From assembly GCA_034509425.1 (NCBI GenBank), contig JAVTVJ010000952.1, forward strand, positions 312,501-376,500: a stretch of 64,000 nt of DNA, written 5' to 3'. Position 1 is the first letter of the stretch; each line of letters begins with the position of its first letter. A program made the position numbers and the translations under genes. Under the pieces are notes generated by a model. It was not told where the DNA came from and made no database searches. It worked only from the letters and a program-made list of their open reading frames with translations. Source of the stretch: Eopsaltria australis (Eukaryota > Chordata > Aves > Passeriformes > Petroicidae). This document shows positions 1-10,930 of the stretch, one piece after another.

Positions 1-2136
1 TCCAGCACGATGCTTGTCTATCTGATCAGGGCTCCTCGGCTGGCACCTGACACTTTCAATACCAGAATGACATTCACATGCATTCTTTTCCAATGCTGTC
101 ACACAGCAAGAGCTTTCTTCTCTTCATTTGCTTAGAGGGTGCCTGGCAAAGCTATTAAGTCTGTGATGGGAGTGACAGTTAACTGCAGACCTGTCAGCCT
201 CACTTCCGATGTCAGCACATCCTTGTACCCATTAGGAGCACATCGCTCCAGCTTCACAAATAACCCGTAATGTACTCTGGATTCTGCATCCAAACACGGC
301 CCTAATGGGCTCGCTGAGAGGTCCCTTCTGAGGCACTCACAGGGTGTTTGTTTAGTTGATCCTTTAAAGGGCTTTTTTGGGGGACAAACAGAGGGAAAGT
401 CTCTCAGCTGTGTAGTTGTGAGCACGGTGAGTTGATGTCCCAGTGTGTCTCCTGACCTGCCTTTTGTAGGCTGGAATGGTGAATTTTGAATCCGTTCAGC
501 ATGGAAGAAAGTTCTGATTTTTTCCTACCTATGAAGGCTGTTAATGGAAAAACCATGACCAGTAATGAGAGTTTCAATGAAATATTTGCCACAGCAGAAG
601 TGTAGAGAGGAGAGGACACCAACACAGCAGAAGCTGCTACCAACACAGCAGAAGCTGCTGCCAGCACAGCAGCACTTTGGGCATTTTCCTGCAAGTGTGG
701 CCACTCAGTGTTTGAGTATCTCTGTTACAAACTCAGGGGCTGCAGCTTCACCCCCTTATCCTTGGCACTTACTTATACAGCTCAATGTTCCCTGTTCATA
801 ACACATCCCAATAACCCACAGGATTTAATTTTCAAAAGCACTTTTTTCAAAAATGGAAGCATTAATGGGTTGGAGCCATTAAAGGGTTTAGGAGTGCTAG
901 GAGATGAAATAATGGGGTTTTTAATCTTGTCCTTCAATGCAAAGAAGAGCAATGGTCCCTCATTTCTGCATCACCAACAAATGAAGGAGTGATATGATTT
1001 CATAGTTTATGGGATGGGTTTTCATCAGAATTTCATTATTTTTTCAGCTGAGTGACTCAGGGGTAAACAATGTTTCTCCTTTTTGCTGTCCCAGAACTGA
1101 GCCTGAACTGAATCACGGAAAATGTCACAGAAATTATAGTTATGAATTGATGAGTAATTGAAGCAGTAATGCACTTACAATTGCTCTGCTGTAACTCTTC
1201 AGGTATTCTTTCTTTGCTCTTCTGAGTGGGATTAGCCATCAGCTTTCTTTTTAGGCAGTATATGATAAGATGCCTAAAAACCAAGCACACCAATCTGATC
1301 CATGTCTTTTGCCAAGAATCTTTCAGTCCCCCATGATCTGTGATCCTGAGCCCAGCAACAGTGGGATCAGGAAATATGGTTTGCATCGAGCTCCTCGTGC
1401 CTGACTGAGCCCAACTTAGGAATTAGATGTCAATTGTAATTGCCCTTTGTCTGTGTGATTTGGGAATTGATAGCAGCAAGAAAACCAGAAAAGAACTTAT
1501 TAAATACACCCACATCTCTGCTACTCTTCATAAAGTTTGAGTCATAACTGGACCTCTGATAAAGTGTTAAAACAACAGAAACATGAACTAAAAAACATGG
1601 GTTTTTTTCTCCTTGGGATCTTCTCCTGAGATGCTACACTTGGGATTCACAATTAGATAACTTGCCAGCTCTGAGAACATTTACTGCTGCAGTGGTGATT
1701 GTCAGGAGATTCAGGTGCTTGAAAGCTAGGGTGGACATCTTGTGGACAATTCAACAATTATTTTTAAAGCTTTCCTAATGCAACTGAGAGACCAAGCTGC
1801 CTTCTTGGCATCTGCTGTTGAGTGCACTGTACGTTAGATAGACAAGAGATGGGGCCGGGGGGAGTTTCAAATTCAACAGCCCAGGTATCAATTAAAGTTG
1901 GGTTATTTTCGTATGTCACCGTTCTGACCCTTTAAACAGAGCAGCTACAGTGGAATCAGGATGTCCCTCTGACCCCATCCTATGCAAATGCACCGAGGCC
2001 AGAAGGACCAGAAAACCTACTGAATTTTAATGGCATGAGTGTGTGATGCCCCCAACTCATTGACATTCTGAGCGGGTTTTTTCACTAATCCTCACACTCA
2101 GTAGGCACAACTTTCTTGATCTTGGTGCTTCCACAG
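1..2136. other. Unique non-coding sequence
   Basis: No recognisable gene, interspersed repeat or RNA gene was seen here apart from the short tandem repeat at 619-675. Open frames in this part are at most about 110 codons, show no domain, and overlap one another on both strands, as expected by chance. Confidence 0.6.
619..675 (+). repeat. Short 21-bp tandem repeat (about 2.7 copies)
   Basis: Two 21-bp units (619-639 and 640-660) differ at one base, and a third partial copy (661-675) has diverged. The unit is CAG/CTG rich. Because 21 is a multiple of three the frame stays open through the repeat, but nothing around it suggests a gene. Confidence 0.8.
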
Positions 2137-2248
2137 GGTGTGCGGGTCAAAAAGGCAGCTGAGATCGGCCAGGAGGAAGTCAGGCTCTACAGGCATGGAG
2201 GGATATATTCAGGCACAATTAGAAATGGGCCTGAGCCTTGAAAGTCAG
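2137..2248 (+). other. Candidate internal exon (unproven)
   Basis: The 112-bp segment is preceded by a pyrimidine-rich tract ending CTTCCACAG at 2136, with a CACTAAT branch-site-like sequence about 45-50 bases upstream. It is followed by a strong donor, CAG then GTAAGA, from 2249. One frame (starting at the second base) is open through the whole segment and ends exactly at the donor. The frame starting at the first base reads about 34 codons of plausible composition and then meets TGA seven bases before the donor. I do not recognise either peptide. It could be a coding exon, a non-coding RNA exon, or a chance pair of splice-like signals. Confidence 0.25.
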
Positions 2249-5200
2249 GTAAGAATCCAAACTCTCCCGAAGTTGGAGTGATAGGTGAGCCATGCATTTG
2301 GGTCAGTCCCGTGGAGATACTGACCAGTCAGTTCATCCACAGCCAGAATTTCCCCAAGTCCCTTCCTGGGTTTACATTTTGAGGGATATTTTTGAAACAA
2401 TCTGCTATCAGGAAGAACTTGGTGAAGTTTCAGTGCAGAGTTATCTGTGTGGTTCTTCTGCTTGGACGTCTCTCCACAAGTGACATGGAGGAGCAGCTCT
2501 GACATGAAGAATAACAAAAGAGAGGCATAAGAAGAACAGCAAATTATTTTCTGCAGTGATTTTTTTGGCTATATTGCGTTCCCCTTGAAACAGATAGAGT
2601 TGGTAACCTCCTGGCTCCCTGTGGAGGTGGAATGATGATCAGTGGTCCCCAGGCGCTCCTGGGCAGGGCCCATCCAGTCAGACACAGTGACAGGCAGCTC
2701 TTCCCTGTTGATGGAGAAGAGCTGCTGTATTTAGGGGCTTATGCTGCATCTGGTGGCTCTGGAATGAATTCCACTTGTTGTGGAGTGGGGTGCAGGCAGC
2801 AGTGGGTTTCTGCTGTGGGTCTGTGCTGTGTCATTGCACAACAGTGGGTTTATTCTGTGCTGGGTTGAAGGGCAGCGTTCAGGGTTGGAGCTTTAGAGAG
2901 TGAGGAAAGGGGGCTGTACTGCAGAGATGGTTTTCATTCACTTGGCAGTTCGGTTTGGGGATTTTTTTCTTAGTTGGCCCTGGCTGGTTTTGCCTTTTTT
3001 ACTCTTTTATTCCCAATGGCTTTAAAAATCTTAAATGTTTATGAATTTGGGCCACATAGTATTTAAATTCCCAAACAGAGGCCCATTCTTCTCTGTAACA
3101 ACCTTGTAACTTTCTAAGGTTGTCAGACGTGTTACTCTTTTTTTTTTAAAGGGAGTTTTGTATATAGAACCTCAATTATTTCCTCATAAAGTGATTTTAA
3201 AATGATTCCCCAGTGAGTTTTAGGAAAGTGTGTCTAGACTTTTTTTCTTCTTCTGCTTTATCCCAGTCTCCCCTTCCAGCCTGCCCCTATCATTTTGTAG
3301 GTTATGGATAGCTGAGGATTTGTTGTACTGCAATTTAATGCTGAGTGTGTGCTGTGACCTTTGGGGGGGCAGTCTGTTGGCAGTATCATTACAAATAAAG
3401 TACTAACAGATTTCAGATGTTTATAGATTCCAAACTGGATGCTGACGCCTGCAGCCGTTTATAAACTCCCCTCCGCAGATTTGCACTTTTGACACCGAGG
3501 TGGTGGCGTGGGCCCTGCTCAGGTGCCAGCTGATTGCTCTGCTGAGCCCCTCCAGAGCCAGGTGAGCTCCCCTCGGTGCCTCTGCTCTGACTGGGGCAGC
3601 AATTGCAGCTGCAGGAGAGGAACAAGCCCTGCCTGAAGGGCCAGGGCTGCCACGTGCACCGTGCCACTGCAGGTATTTGTTATTTCAGGTGGACATGGCC
3701 AACTACAAAGGCTTTACAAAGCCTGGCCTACATCAGCCAGGCTGCTCTTGAGCAGAGGCAGACACTCAGACTCCAGCACGGGGAGGGAGCCAAGCCATTA
3801 AGCTGGATTTGGGGGTAATTTTTACAGCCCCAGTCGGTGACTGAAGTCAGGGGCTGTCGCTGGGGCACAGGACAGCACCTCATGCTCACTCTTGGCACAG
3901 GTTTGCTGCAGTGTGACAGTGACCTGGGGACAGGGGGAGTCGAGTAAGCAATGTCTGAACCTCTGGCCTGTCTCAACAGGGCAGATCTGGTTGAGTGCAG
4001 AGCACACGCTCAGCCCACAGAGCTGCAATTCCCAGCTGGCTGAGGTTCTGCTGCCAGATCCCCTTCCCCAGCTGCTCCAGCCCGGAGACAGGGCGCTCCT
4101 GGAGAGGAGCTCATCGTGGGAGGCAGGATTTGCATGGCAGGATGCTAAGACAGCCAGAGCTGTGGTTGGCTTTACTGCAGGAAGTGGATTAGGCAAATCC
4201 CTGAGACAGTGCAGAAATCCATTTTTCCAGGTGCTGAGGCTGAAGGAAACCTGTAATTAATAGTACCCCGATTTTTACTTAGTTAAGTCTTAGAGCGAGG
4301 TATCCTGGAGTTTATATTTTTAGCAGCCACTTTAAGAGAGGGTGGAGGAGGATAAGTGTGCATGGAGGGAGAGATTAATTTAAAATTGATAACCGCATGG
4401 CAGCACCACAGTTTTAACAAGCTCAAGGCCTGCCTGGCGCAGCCTGCTGTACTCGGGGGACTGGAGTTCAATTCTCCGTGCTGCCAGTTGAAATCAGAAA
4501 TCACAACTGCAGTGATTAGCAGTGAATTTCCTGATCTTGGTGCCGCAGGCAAAGGAAGGAGGGGACTGGTCTTTTCCCTATCTCTAGCAAGGTTAACCCC
4601 TAGCAGGGGAGACAAAGGTAGGGAAAGGGAATCTAGGGCAGTTTACACCATTTAAACTTCTACATGCTGTTTAAAGAAAAAATCAATGGCCATTAACAGC
4701 CCTGCCTGACTGTGGAGAAGTGCCCAGCAGCGTCTTAATTAATCTCGTTGCTAATAGAGGAACATCACTTCCAAATGCTTGTGCTACCCCTCTCCTTCCA
4801 ATGATGTAGGTCAGATCCAGAGAGGCAGAATACAGATGGCAAAAGCAGGGACTTGGATGTCATTCCAGAGTCATCCCAAATGCTGGGTTTACACCAGTGT
4901 AGCTGGGACCAAATTTGATTCTATTCACATCAGCATCAAGTACCACCCCCTCTTGCTTTCCCTGTGTTCGTTCACCAGGAATGGATGGATTGAAAACAGT
5001 GAAACACTGTTCTGTATTGTTAGATTCTGGTTTATTTTTATTATTTGTCCATATAAGACGACTCCACCTGACAAACAGAAAACAGCAGCACTTGTGAGTG
5101 TGTGGTCAATGTCTGTACAAAGCCATCACACTGGTCCCTTGGTCTCTTTCTGAGTGTTGTTGCTGCTGAAGGTTGCTTGCCCAGGTCCCTTGCAATGTGA

Positions 5201-6550
5201 AAGGAAGGAATTTTGCCTAATATGTGTAATAATACCAAATTGCAATCTGTAAAACTATTGCAATGTGCAGCAAGTTGGGACCTCATTTGTCAACTCTCTG
5301 TCCTGGAAATGGAAGCGTTTTGGTAGCTAGAGCAAGAAAAGGTGTTGCTTCATGGATTAGTAATAGTTGGTCCAGAAATTGCCTTCTACTAATCCAGCCC
5401 CTCGCCTGATGGAGAGGACTGGGAATGATTTTGCTGGCTTGCCTCTTTGTTCCTTCCTGACCCTTCCATGGGTCAAACCAGTGTTTTTTCAGCTGAGCTG
5501 CTGAAGCACGTGATGTGCAGAGGAATAATGTGTGTACTTGGACTTTTGTGTTTCCCATGGGGTGCCCAGCCCTGTGCCAGGGTCTCTGCACCTCTGACCA
5601 TCTTCTCTCCAGTAAAATCAAATCAAGGTTGGTGTCGTGTGGGATGGGAGGGGCCTCTTCTCTGTGAACAACTGCTGGAAGTCCAACATTTGCAGGGCTG
5701 CTCAGAAGCTCTGGGAGGTGTCAGTGGGGTGTGGGGTCCCTCCTGCTGCACCAGGACCTCTCTGACCACGAGAGCCTCAGCTGTGGCTCACTGACCATCA
5801 GTGACCAGCTGGGTCTGGCATTGGCAAAGTTTCTTTCAGGAGAGTTGAAATTATTTTTCACAGGAAGGTCTGATGCAAGGTTTATGATAAGTCATGCTCT
5901 GGCTGAGCTCATGTCCAGACTCTGTCCCCCAGCACTGCCTGCTTTTTCATGTGATTTTTGATTTCACCGTGAAAGGTTTGTATAAACTTTGTTTCTCAGA
6001 TCAATAGAAGAAAGCTGAGCTAAATTATCTCCTCACCTGTGAGTTTAGCAGCTAAAAGTCAGCAACAGAGGTAACCTAAGTCAGTCAAGTGTATGGCAGC
6101 ATGGTCAGTCCTTGTGTGTGTTTTAGGGGGTGATTGTTCATGTGGAAGTTTTTAACATGAATATCACATGCACATAAATATACACATATATATGTCCTAC
6201 TGCTTTAACTGTAGAAACTAACATGGCTGCAGTAAACATCAAACCAGAGATGCTGAAATCTCTGAGACTTCCACGGATGAACACCAACCTTTATTGCTTT
6301 GATGCTGTTCATTTTCAAGCCCATATATTGGCAGAGGTATGAAAGTTGAGTCTGGGCAGGGTGGCAAATCACAGCGTGTGCCCTGCAAGGTCCACTTGCT
6401 CTGGATTTTCTCTCCCTCCTCCCCAGAGGCTCAGGGGGATGGGAATGGGGCTGTGCTCAGTCCATCACACGTTGTCTCTGCTGCTCCTTCCTGCACAGGG
6501 CTTGGACTCCTCACACTCTGCCCCTGCTGCAGCCTGGGGTCCCTCCCAGG
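2249..6550. other. Unique non-coding sequence
   Basis: Mixed-composition unique DNA. A short AT-rich stretch around 4660-4770, with the palindrome TTAATTAA at 4735-4742 and nearby CATTAACA and GCTAATAG, could be a homeodomain-type regulatory site. Nothing else stands out. Open frames of 60-125 codons occur on both strands without recognisable content. Confidence 0.55.
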
Positions 6551-6555
6551 GGAGA

Positions 6556-6951
6556 GTTCTCCAGGAACTGCCCCAGCCTGGATCCCTTTATCCATGGGCT
6601 CAGTGCTTCAGGAACTGCCCCAGCCTGGATCCCTTTATCCATGGGCTCAGTGCTTCAGGAGCTGCCCCAGCCTGGATCCCTTTATCCATGGGCTCAGTGC
6701 TTCAGGAGCTGCCCCAGCCTGGATCCCTTTATCCATGGGCTCAGTGCTTCAGGAACTGCCCCAGCCTGGATCCCTTTATCCATGGGCTCAGTCCTTCAGG
6801 AACTGCCCCAGCCTGGATCCCTTTATCCATGGGCTCAGTGCTTCAGGAACTGCCCCAGCCTGGATCCCTTTATCCATGGGCTCAGTGCTTCAGGAACTGC
6901 CCCAGCCTGGATCCCTTTATCCATGGGGTCAGTGCTTCAGGAACTGCTCTC
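6556..6951 (+). repeat. 47-bp minisatellite, about 8.4 copies
   Basis: Head-to-tail 47-bp units begin at 6601, 6648, 6695, 6742, 6789, 6836 and 6883, with a partial unit upstream (from about 6560) and another from 6930. Units are almost identical. Visible variants are GGAGCTG in the third and fourth copies, GTCCTT in the sixth and GGGGT at the end of the eighth. Since 47 leaves a remainder of two on division by three, and the unit lacks plus-strand stops in any frame, all three frames stay open and share one 47-residue peptide cycle. This explains the long open frames (up to 316 codons) here, which are not evidence of a gene. Near-identity suggests recent expansion or homogenisation. Confidence 0.95.
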
Positions 6952-7960
6952 AGGATCCCTCCCATGGGGTCACGAGTCCTTCCAGCAAACCTGTTCCAGG
7001 TGGGCTCCTCTCTCCACAGGGTCACAGGCGCTGCCAGGACCCTGCTCCAGCCCCTGCTCTGCCCTGGGCTCCTCCAGGGGCTGCAGGGGGATCTCTGCTC
7101 CCCCATGGATCTCCCTGGAAGCCTCTGTGCTGGTGTTGGCTCCCTTGGACATGGGGGAAGCTTCCAGCAGCTCCCACAGAAGCCACCCCTGCAGCCCCCT
7201 GCCACCCAAACCTTGCCCTGTAAACCCCACACAGTCACTCATCCTCAGCAGCTCTTGCCTCAAGCATATAAAACTCCCCAGAAAACAATCTTTTAAACCC
7301 AGTCAAATGACAGTTTCCCAGTGCATCGGTCCCAGCACAGCTCTCCTGCCTTTGGTGTGACTTGAGGCCACCAAGCTGCCCCATGGAAAGCACAAAGCAA
7401 CTTCTTTGAAGGTACGAAGATCCCAAATTCAAACTGATGTAATTTGAGTGCAGGATTTGGCCCATGGACTCCAATTCTGGCTCCCCTGGCACTTGTAAGC
7501 TTTTTATTACTAATTAAAGTTGGTAAGTAGTCCCCCTCAGGGTGTTTTGGCTCATAAATGAAGGCCAACAAAGTATCTAATTTTGCTAAATAGAGTAATT
7601 TTTTATATGCCAACAGAGGGCTTTTGGTTAGATTTTGTTTTCCCTCTCCCCACTGTTATTTAGACACAAGAGCTCTGATGTTTCCTATCCACATGAAGAA
7701 ACAAAAGCAGCTTTTGTTTCCTTGTTTTGTTTCCCTGTTCCCTCAGGCTATACCTGCTCCAGTTCTCCCAGCAAGGTCCCATGCCCATAGGTCCAACCCC
7801 AAATCTGTTGACCCCACTGAGAGTCTTTGCGGGAAAAGATCCCATTCAGCACACACAGGAACGTCAAGATCCAGTTATGTGAAAGTTTCCACCCTGAAAT
7901 ATTAAAAGCCATTAGCTTTTGTGTACTTGTACATATCTGGGTTTTTATCAGAATGCTATT
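6952..7960. other. Unique non-coding sequence flanking the minisatellite
   Basis: GC-rich up to about 7230, then ordinary mixed sequence. The open frames that run out of the minisatellite end here. No splice-bounded exon or known domain was seen. Confidence 0.55.
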
Positions 7961-8650
7961 TTCTCCTTAGGCAGTTAAAACATGGTTTTCTTTCCCTTCT
8001 TAAAATCAAACCTGTTACAGTTTGATGAATGAAGCAGCAGAATTAAAAGTGTTTTAATAGCATGAGCTTTACAAACCCCTCATTGACAGGGATTGTTATT
8101 ATGATAATCATTTAACAGAGCTGGAATTTGGAGAAGTCAGCAATGTGAAATATTTGGGGTGAATTTCATTTCTGTAAAGACCAAAAGCCATTTAAAAAGC
8201 AGGCTGGAGTCTTTTGATTTACATTTCTGATATTAAACAGAGAGCCGCTCTCCGTATTTTTTTGCTACAGGGCATCCCTTCATTGCTAAGAAATAGGGCT
8301 ATGGCAAGGATCCAATTCCTTAATGAACCAGCCTATCTGGAGCAAAACAGCTTTTCACACCATAATAAACAATGAACACCTTTTAGATAACAAATTCAAT
8401 GGCAAAAATATTGCATTGTACATGTCAGAGCCCCATAATTTAATGGAAGCACTTGCTGCATTAGTGGTTTACATTAATTTTTAAAATTAATTTTGTTTGG
8501 CCTGCGGGGGAAATACTTTCTTTTTTGCTTCTGATATCCTGCAGCTCATTAACACTTTTTTACTGCTGCTCTACAATACTGTCTGTAATCGTCCAATTTG
8601 TAGCTAGAGGCTCATTTTTTAACTAGAGAGAGAAGAAAAAAAATGGAGCT
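7960..8650. promoter_or_regulatory. AT-rich block, candidate conserved enhancer
   Basis: About 700 bp of AT-rich, complex (non-repetitive) sequence with no open frame of 60 codons on either strand. Developmental-factor-like sites are dense: TTATGATAATCA near 8099, ATAAACAATG (forkhead/SOX-like) at 8365-8374, an almost palindromic ATTAATTTTTAAAATTAAT at 8473-8491, and CATTAACAC near 8547. This resembles vertebrate conserved non-coding elements. The call is inference from composition and motifs; conservation cannot be tested here. Confidence 0.4.
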
Positions 8651-10515
8651 TTTACTGAAATCATAAATGAAGCTTCAACCACACTGAAAAATCAGCATCT
8701 CTAAAAACAGCCAGAGTTCTGTGGTTTTCTGAGGATGTATTAATTAAACCCTGGATGGATTGTGAGCCTGCAATTTCTGAGTAGCTCTGTAGCCTGGGAC
8801 AGGGAACTTTTCATCCCAATTCTGCCCTGCAGACATTGGCCAGGGAAGCACAGTTCTCCCTTCACCGTATGGAGAGCTCATTTTCTGGACACTGAAGGGG
8901 CTTTAGCTGGAGCTCTCCTACATTGTCATTTCCCTGGGAATTGTGTGATACGGATTTCAATTTAAAAAGTGATTGTGCTTATTCAGAGTTGCTGAAGAGC
9001 ACAAACGCATTTTCACCTTGGAGCGCTGGAACTCTGCCCTGCCTGGCAAAACGAGCCAGCCCAAATCAAACTTCAACAACTCCAGCCTCAGCCCAATTCC
9101 CTGCACCGTTCACAGTTGTTAATTTAACAGTGGACTGGTTCTCTCTGCCTGAATTAAGTGCCATGTGGGCAGCTGCTGCTGGATCCCAGCCTCTCTGCAC
9201 ACTCCACTGGCTCTGCCTGGCTGCAGCGGGGCTCCAGGCACAGCAGCTCTGCAGATAAAACCAACCTCTCCAGCAGCAGGACCCTTCCACAGGGCCTGTC
9301 TCACTCTGTGCTGGCTGTGCTCAGCTGCTACAGCTCCAGGGGATTTAGCTGCTCCTCAGGGTTGGACAGAAATGGTCCTGGAATGTGCTCCCAGGGAGAG
9401 AGCAGGGACTCTGCAGCAACTGGTGGTTTGCTCAGGCTGGCGGTGAAGGCCCAAGGTCTCTCTCACTCAGTGGCACTGTTGCAGCAGACACACGTGTGTG
9501 TCCTGGCACACGTTGGCTTTGTCACTACAGGTGCCCACGAGCAATCAGCCCTCCTGCCAGAACAGAGAGATAATCATTCCTGGCTGCACAGGGTGGCAGG
9601 ATTATTTCTGTCTCGCTAGCTGTCTGTCCCCTGTCATTGCACCATCCCAGTGCCTGTCAGGCCTTGTTTTCCACATTTTCAATATCATTTCACAGCTTTT
9701 TCAACACAAGTGCCCAAATGTCAGTTGTGCAGTAGCACACAGAATGAGCGAACAATGAGAAATGTAGGTGTGGAGCAGCATCTGTATTGCTTGACCTGCA
9801 CTGTGCCTTCCCTTAATGAAAACAATAGCTGTGAATTCGGCCTAGTTAAGCTGAGCTTTGTGTTTAATGTGAGGTGCTGTACTGCTGTGAATGTAAAGGT
9901 GTAAATCCATTAGATTGTACTCGTGGGCCAGCGAGGCTGGCCTCTCCCAGCATGCAGAAGGAACGTCCAGGGTAGCTGGGATCGTGCTGTACAGGACAGT
10001 ATTTGCAGATAGGAAATGGTGTGCAATTACAGGGGTGAGATCATCAGTTTATATAACTCAGTATGACTTCGCTGATGTCAGTGGAATGGTGCCAATTTAC
10101 ACCAGCTGAAGGACACAAACACTTGCACAGATGTCCTGAGTGTCCCTGCTGTACGTGGTGGGAGTCCTGGCTGCAGCTGGGGCAGGCAGGGTCCCTGCCA
10201 TGAGCCCCCCGAGCCCAGCAGCAGCTGGGGCTGTGCATGGGGAGGGTTCTGACACCTCTGCACAGGAGCTGCAGCTTCCCCTGGCTGGGAGTGAACGGCA
10301 GAAATCCGTGAGGGAAAGGTGGCACCACCTGGGCCTGCTCTGCTAAGTGAAAGACCAATGGTTCTGCAAGTCAGGGAAGGGTGGTATGAAAATCTAATTC
10401 TTGCCTGCACTGGAAATCCCTGCCTTGAGTGGGTAATATTCCTGTGAAATCAAGGATGCTGCATGTGGAGCTACTTCAGCTGAATTTCTGCCGCCATTTC
10501 TAGTTGAGGGAAAGG
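8651..10515. other. Unique non-coding sequence
   Basis: Mixed-composition DNA with no recognised repeat. TTAATTAA occurs at 8740-8747. The open frame of about 150 codons near 9158-9619 overlaps other frames and has no domain. Confidence 0.55.
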
Positions 10516-10930
10516 AATCATAGAATTACAGAATGGTTTGGGTTGGAAGGGGCTTTAAAACTATCTTGTTCCAGCCCTCTTCCATGGGCAGGGACACCTT
10601 CCACTGTCCCAGGCTGCTCCAAGCCCCAGTGTCCAGCCTGGCCTTGGGCACTGCCAGGGATCCAGGGGCAGCCACAGCTTCTCTGGGCACCCTGTGCCAG
10701 GGCCTGCCCACCCTCCCAGGGAACAATTCCTTCCCAATATCCAATCTCAACCTCCCCTCTTGCAGTTTGTGTCCTGTCCCTCCAGCCCTTGTTCCAAGTC
10801 CCCCTCCAGCTCTGTTGAAGCCCCTTTAGGCACTGGAAGGGGCTCTGAGGTGATCCTGGCGCCTTCTCTTGTCCAGGTTGATGAACCCCAGCTCTCCCAG
10901 GCTGTCCTGGTAGGAGAGGTGCCCCCTCAG
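10516..10930 (-). mobile_element. CR1 LINE fragment, 5'-truncated
   Basis: Read on the minus strand, the element ends at 10516 with the CR1 tail (ATTCTGTAATTCTATG) after AACCCAAACC. It contains the standard avian CR1 3' segment: the 'provisional copy' signature GGTGCCCAGAGAAGCTGTGG (complement near 10672-10691), the ATGGGCAGGGACACC block and the 'lagging' region with GGGAAGGAATTGTTCCC. It is truncated at its 5' end near 10930, as is usual for CR1. Open frames on both strands here belong to the repeat. Confidence 0.92.

Noticed and set aside
6556..6951. CRISPR-like array
   Set aside because: Repeats are directly adjacent without unique spacers and the genome is a bird's.
6339..7360. Three overlapping plus-strand open frames of 239-316 codons
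   Set aside because: They are produced by the 47-bp tandem repeat, which has no stop in any plus frame; the three frames give the same cyclic peptide. No domain, splice or promoter evidence.
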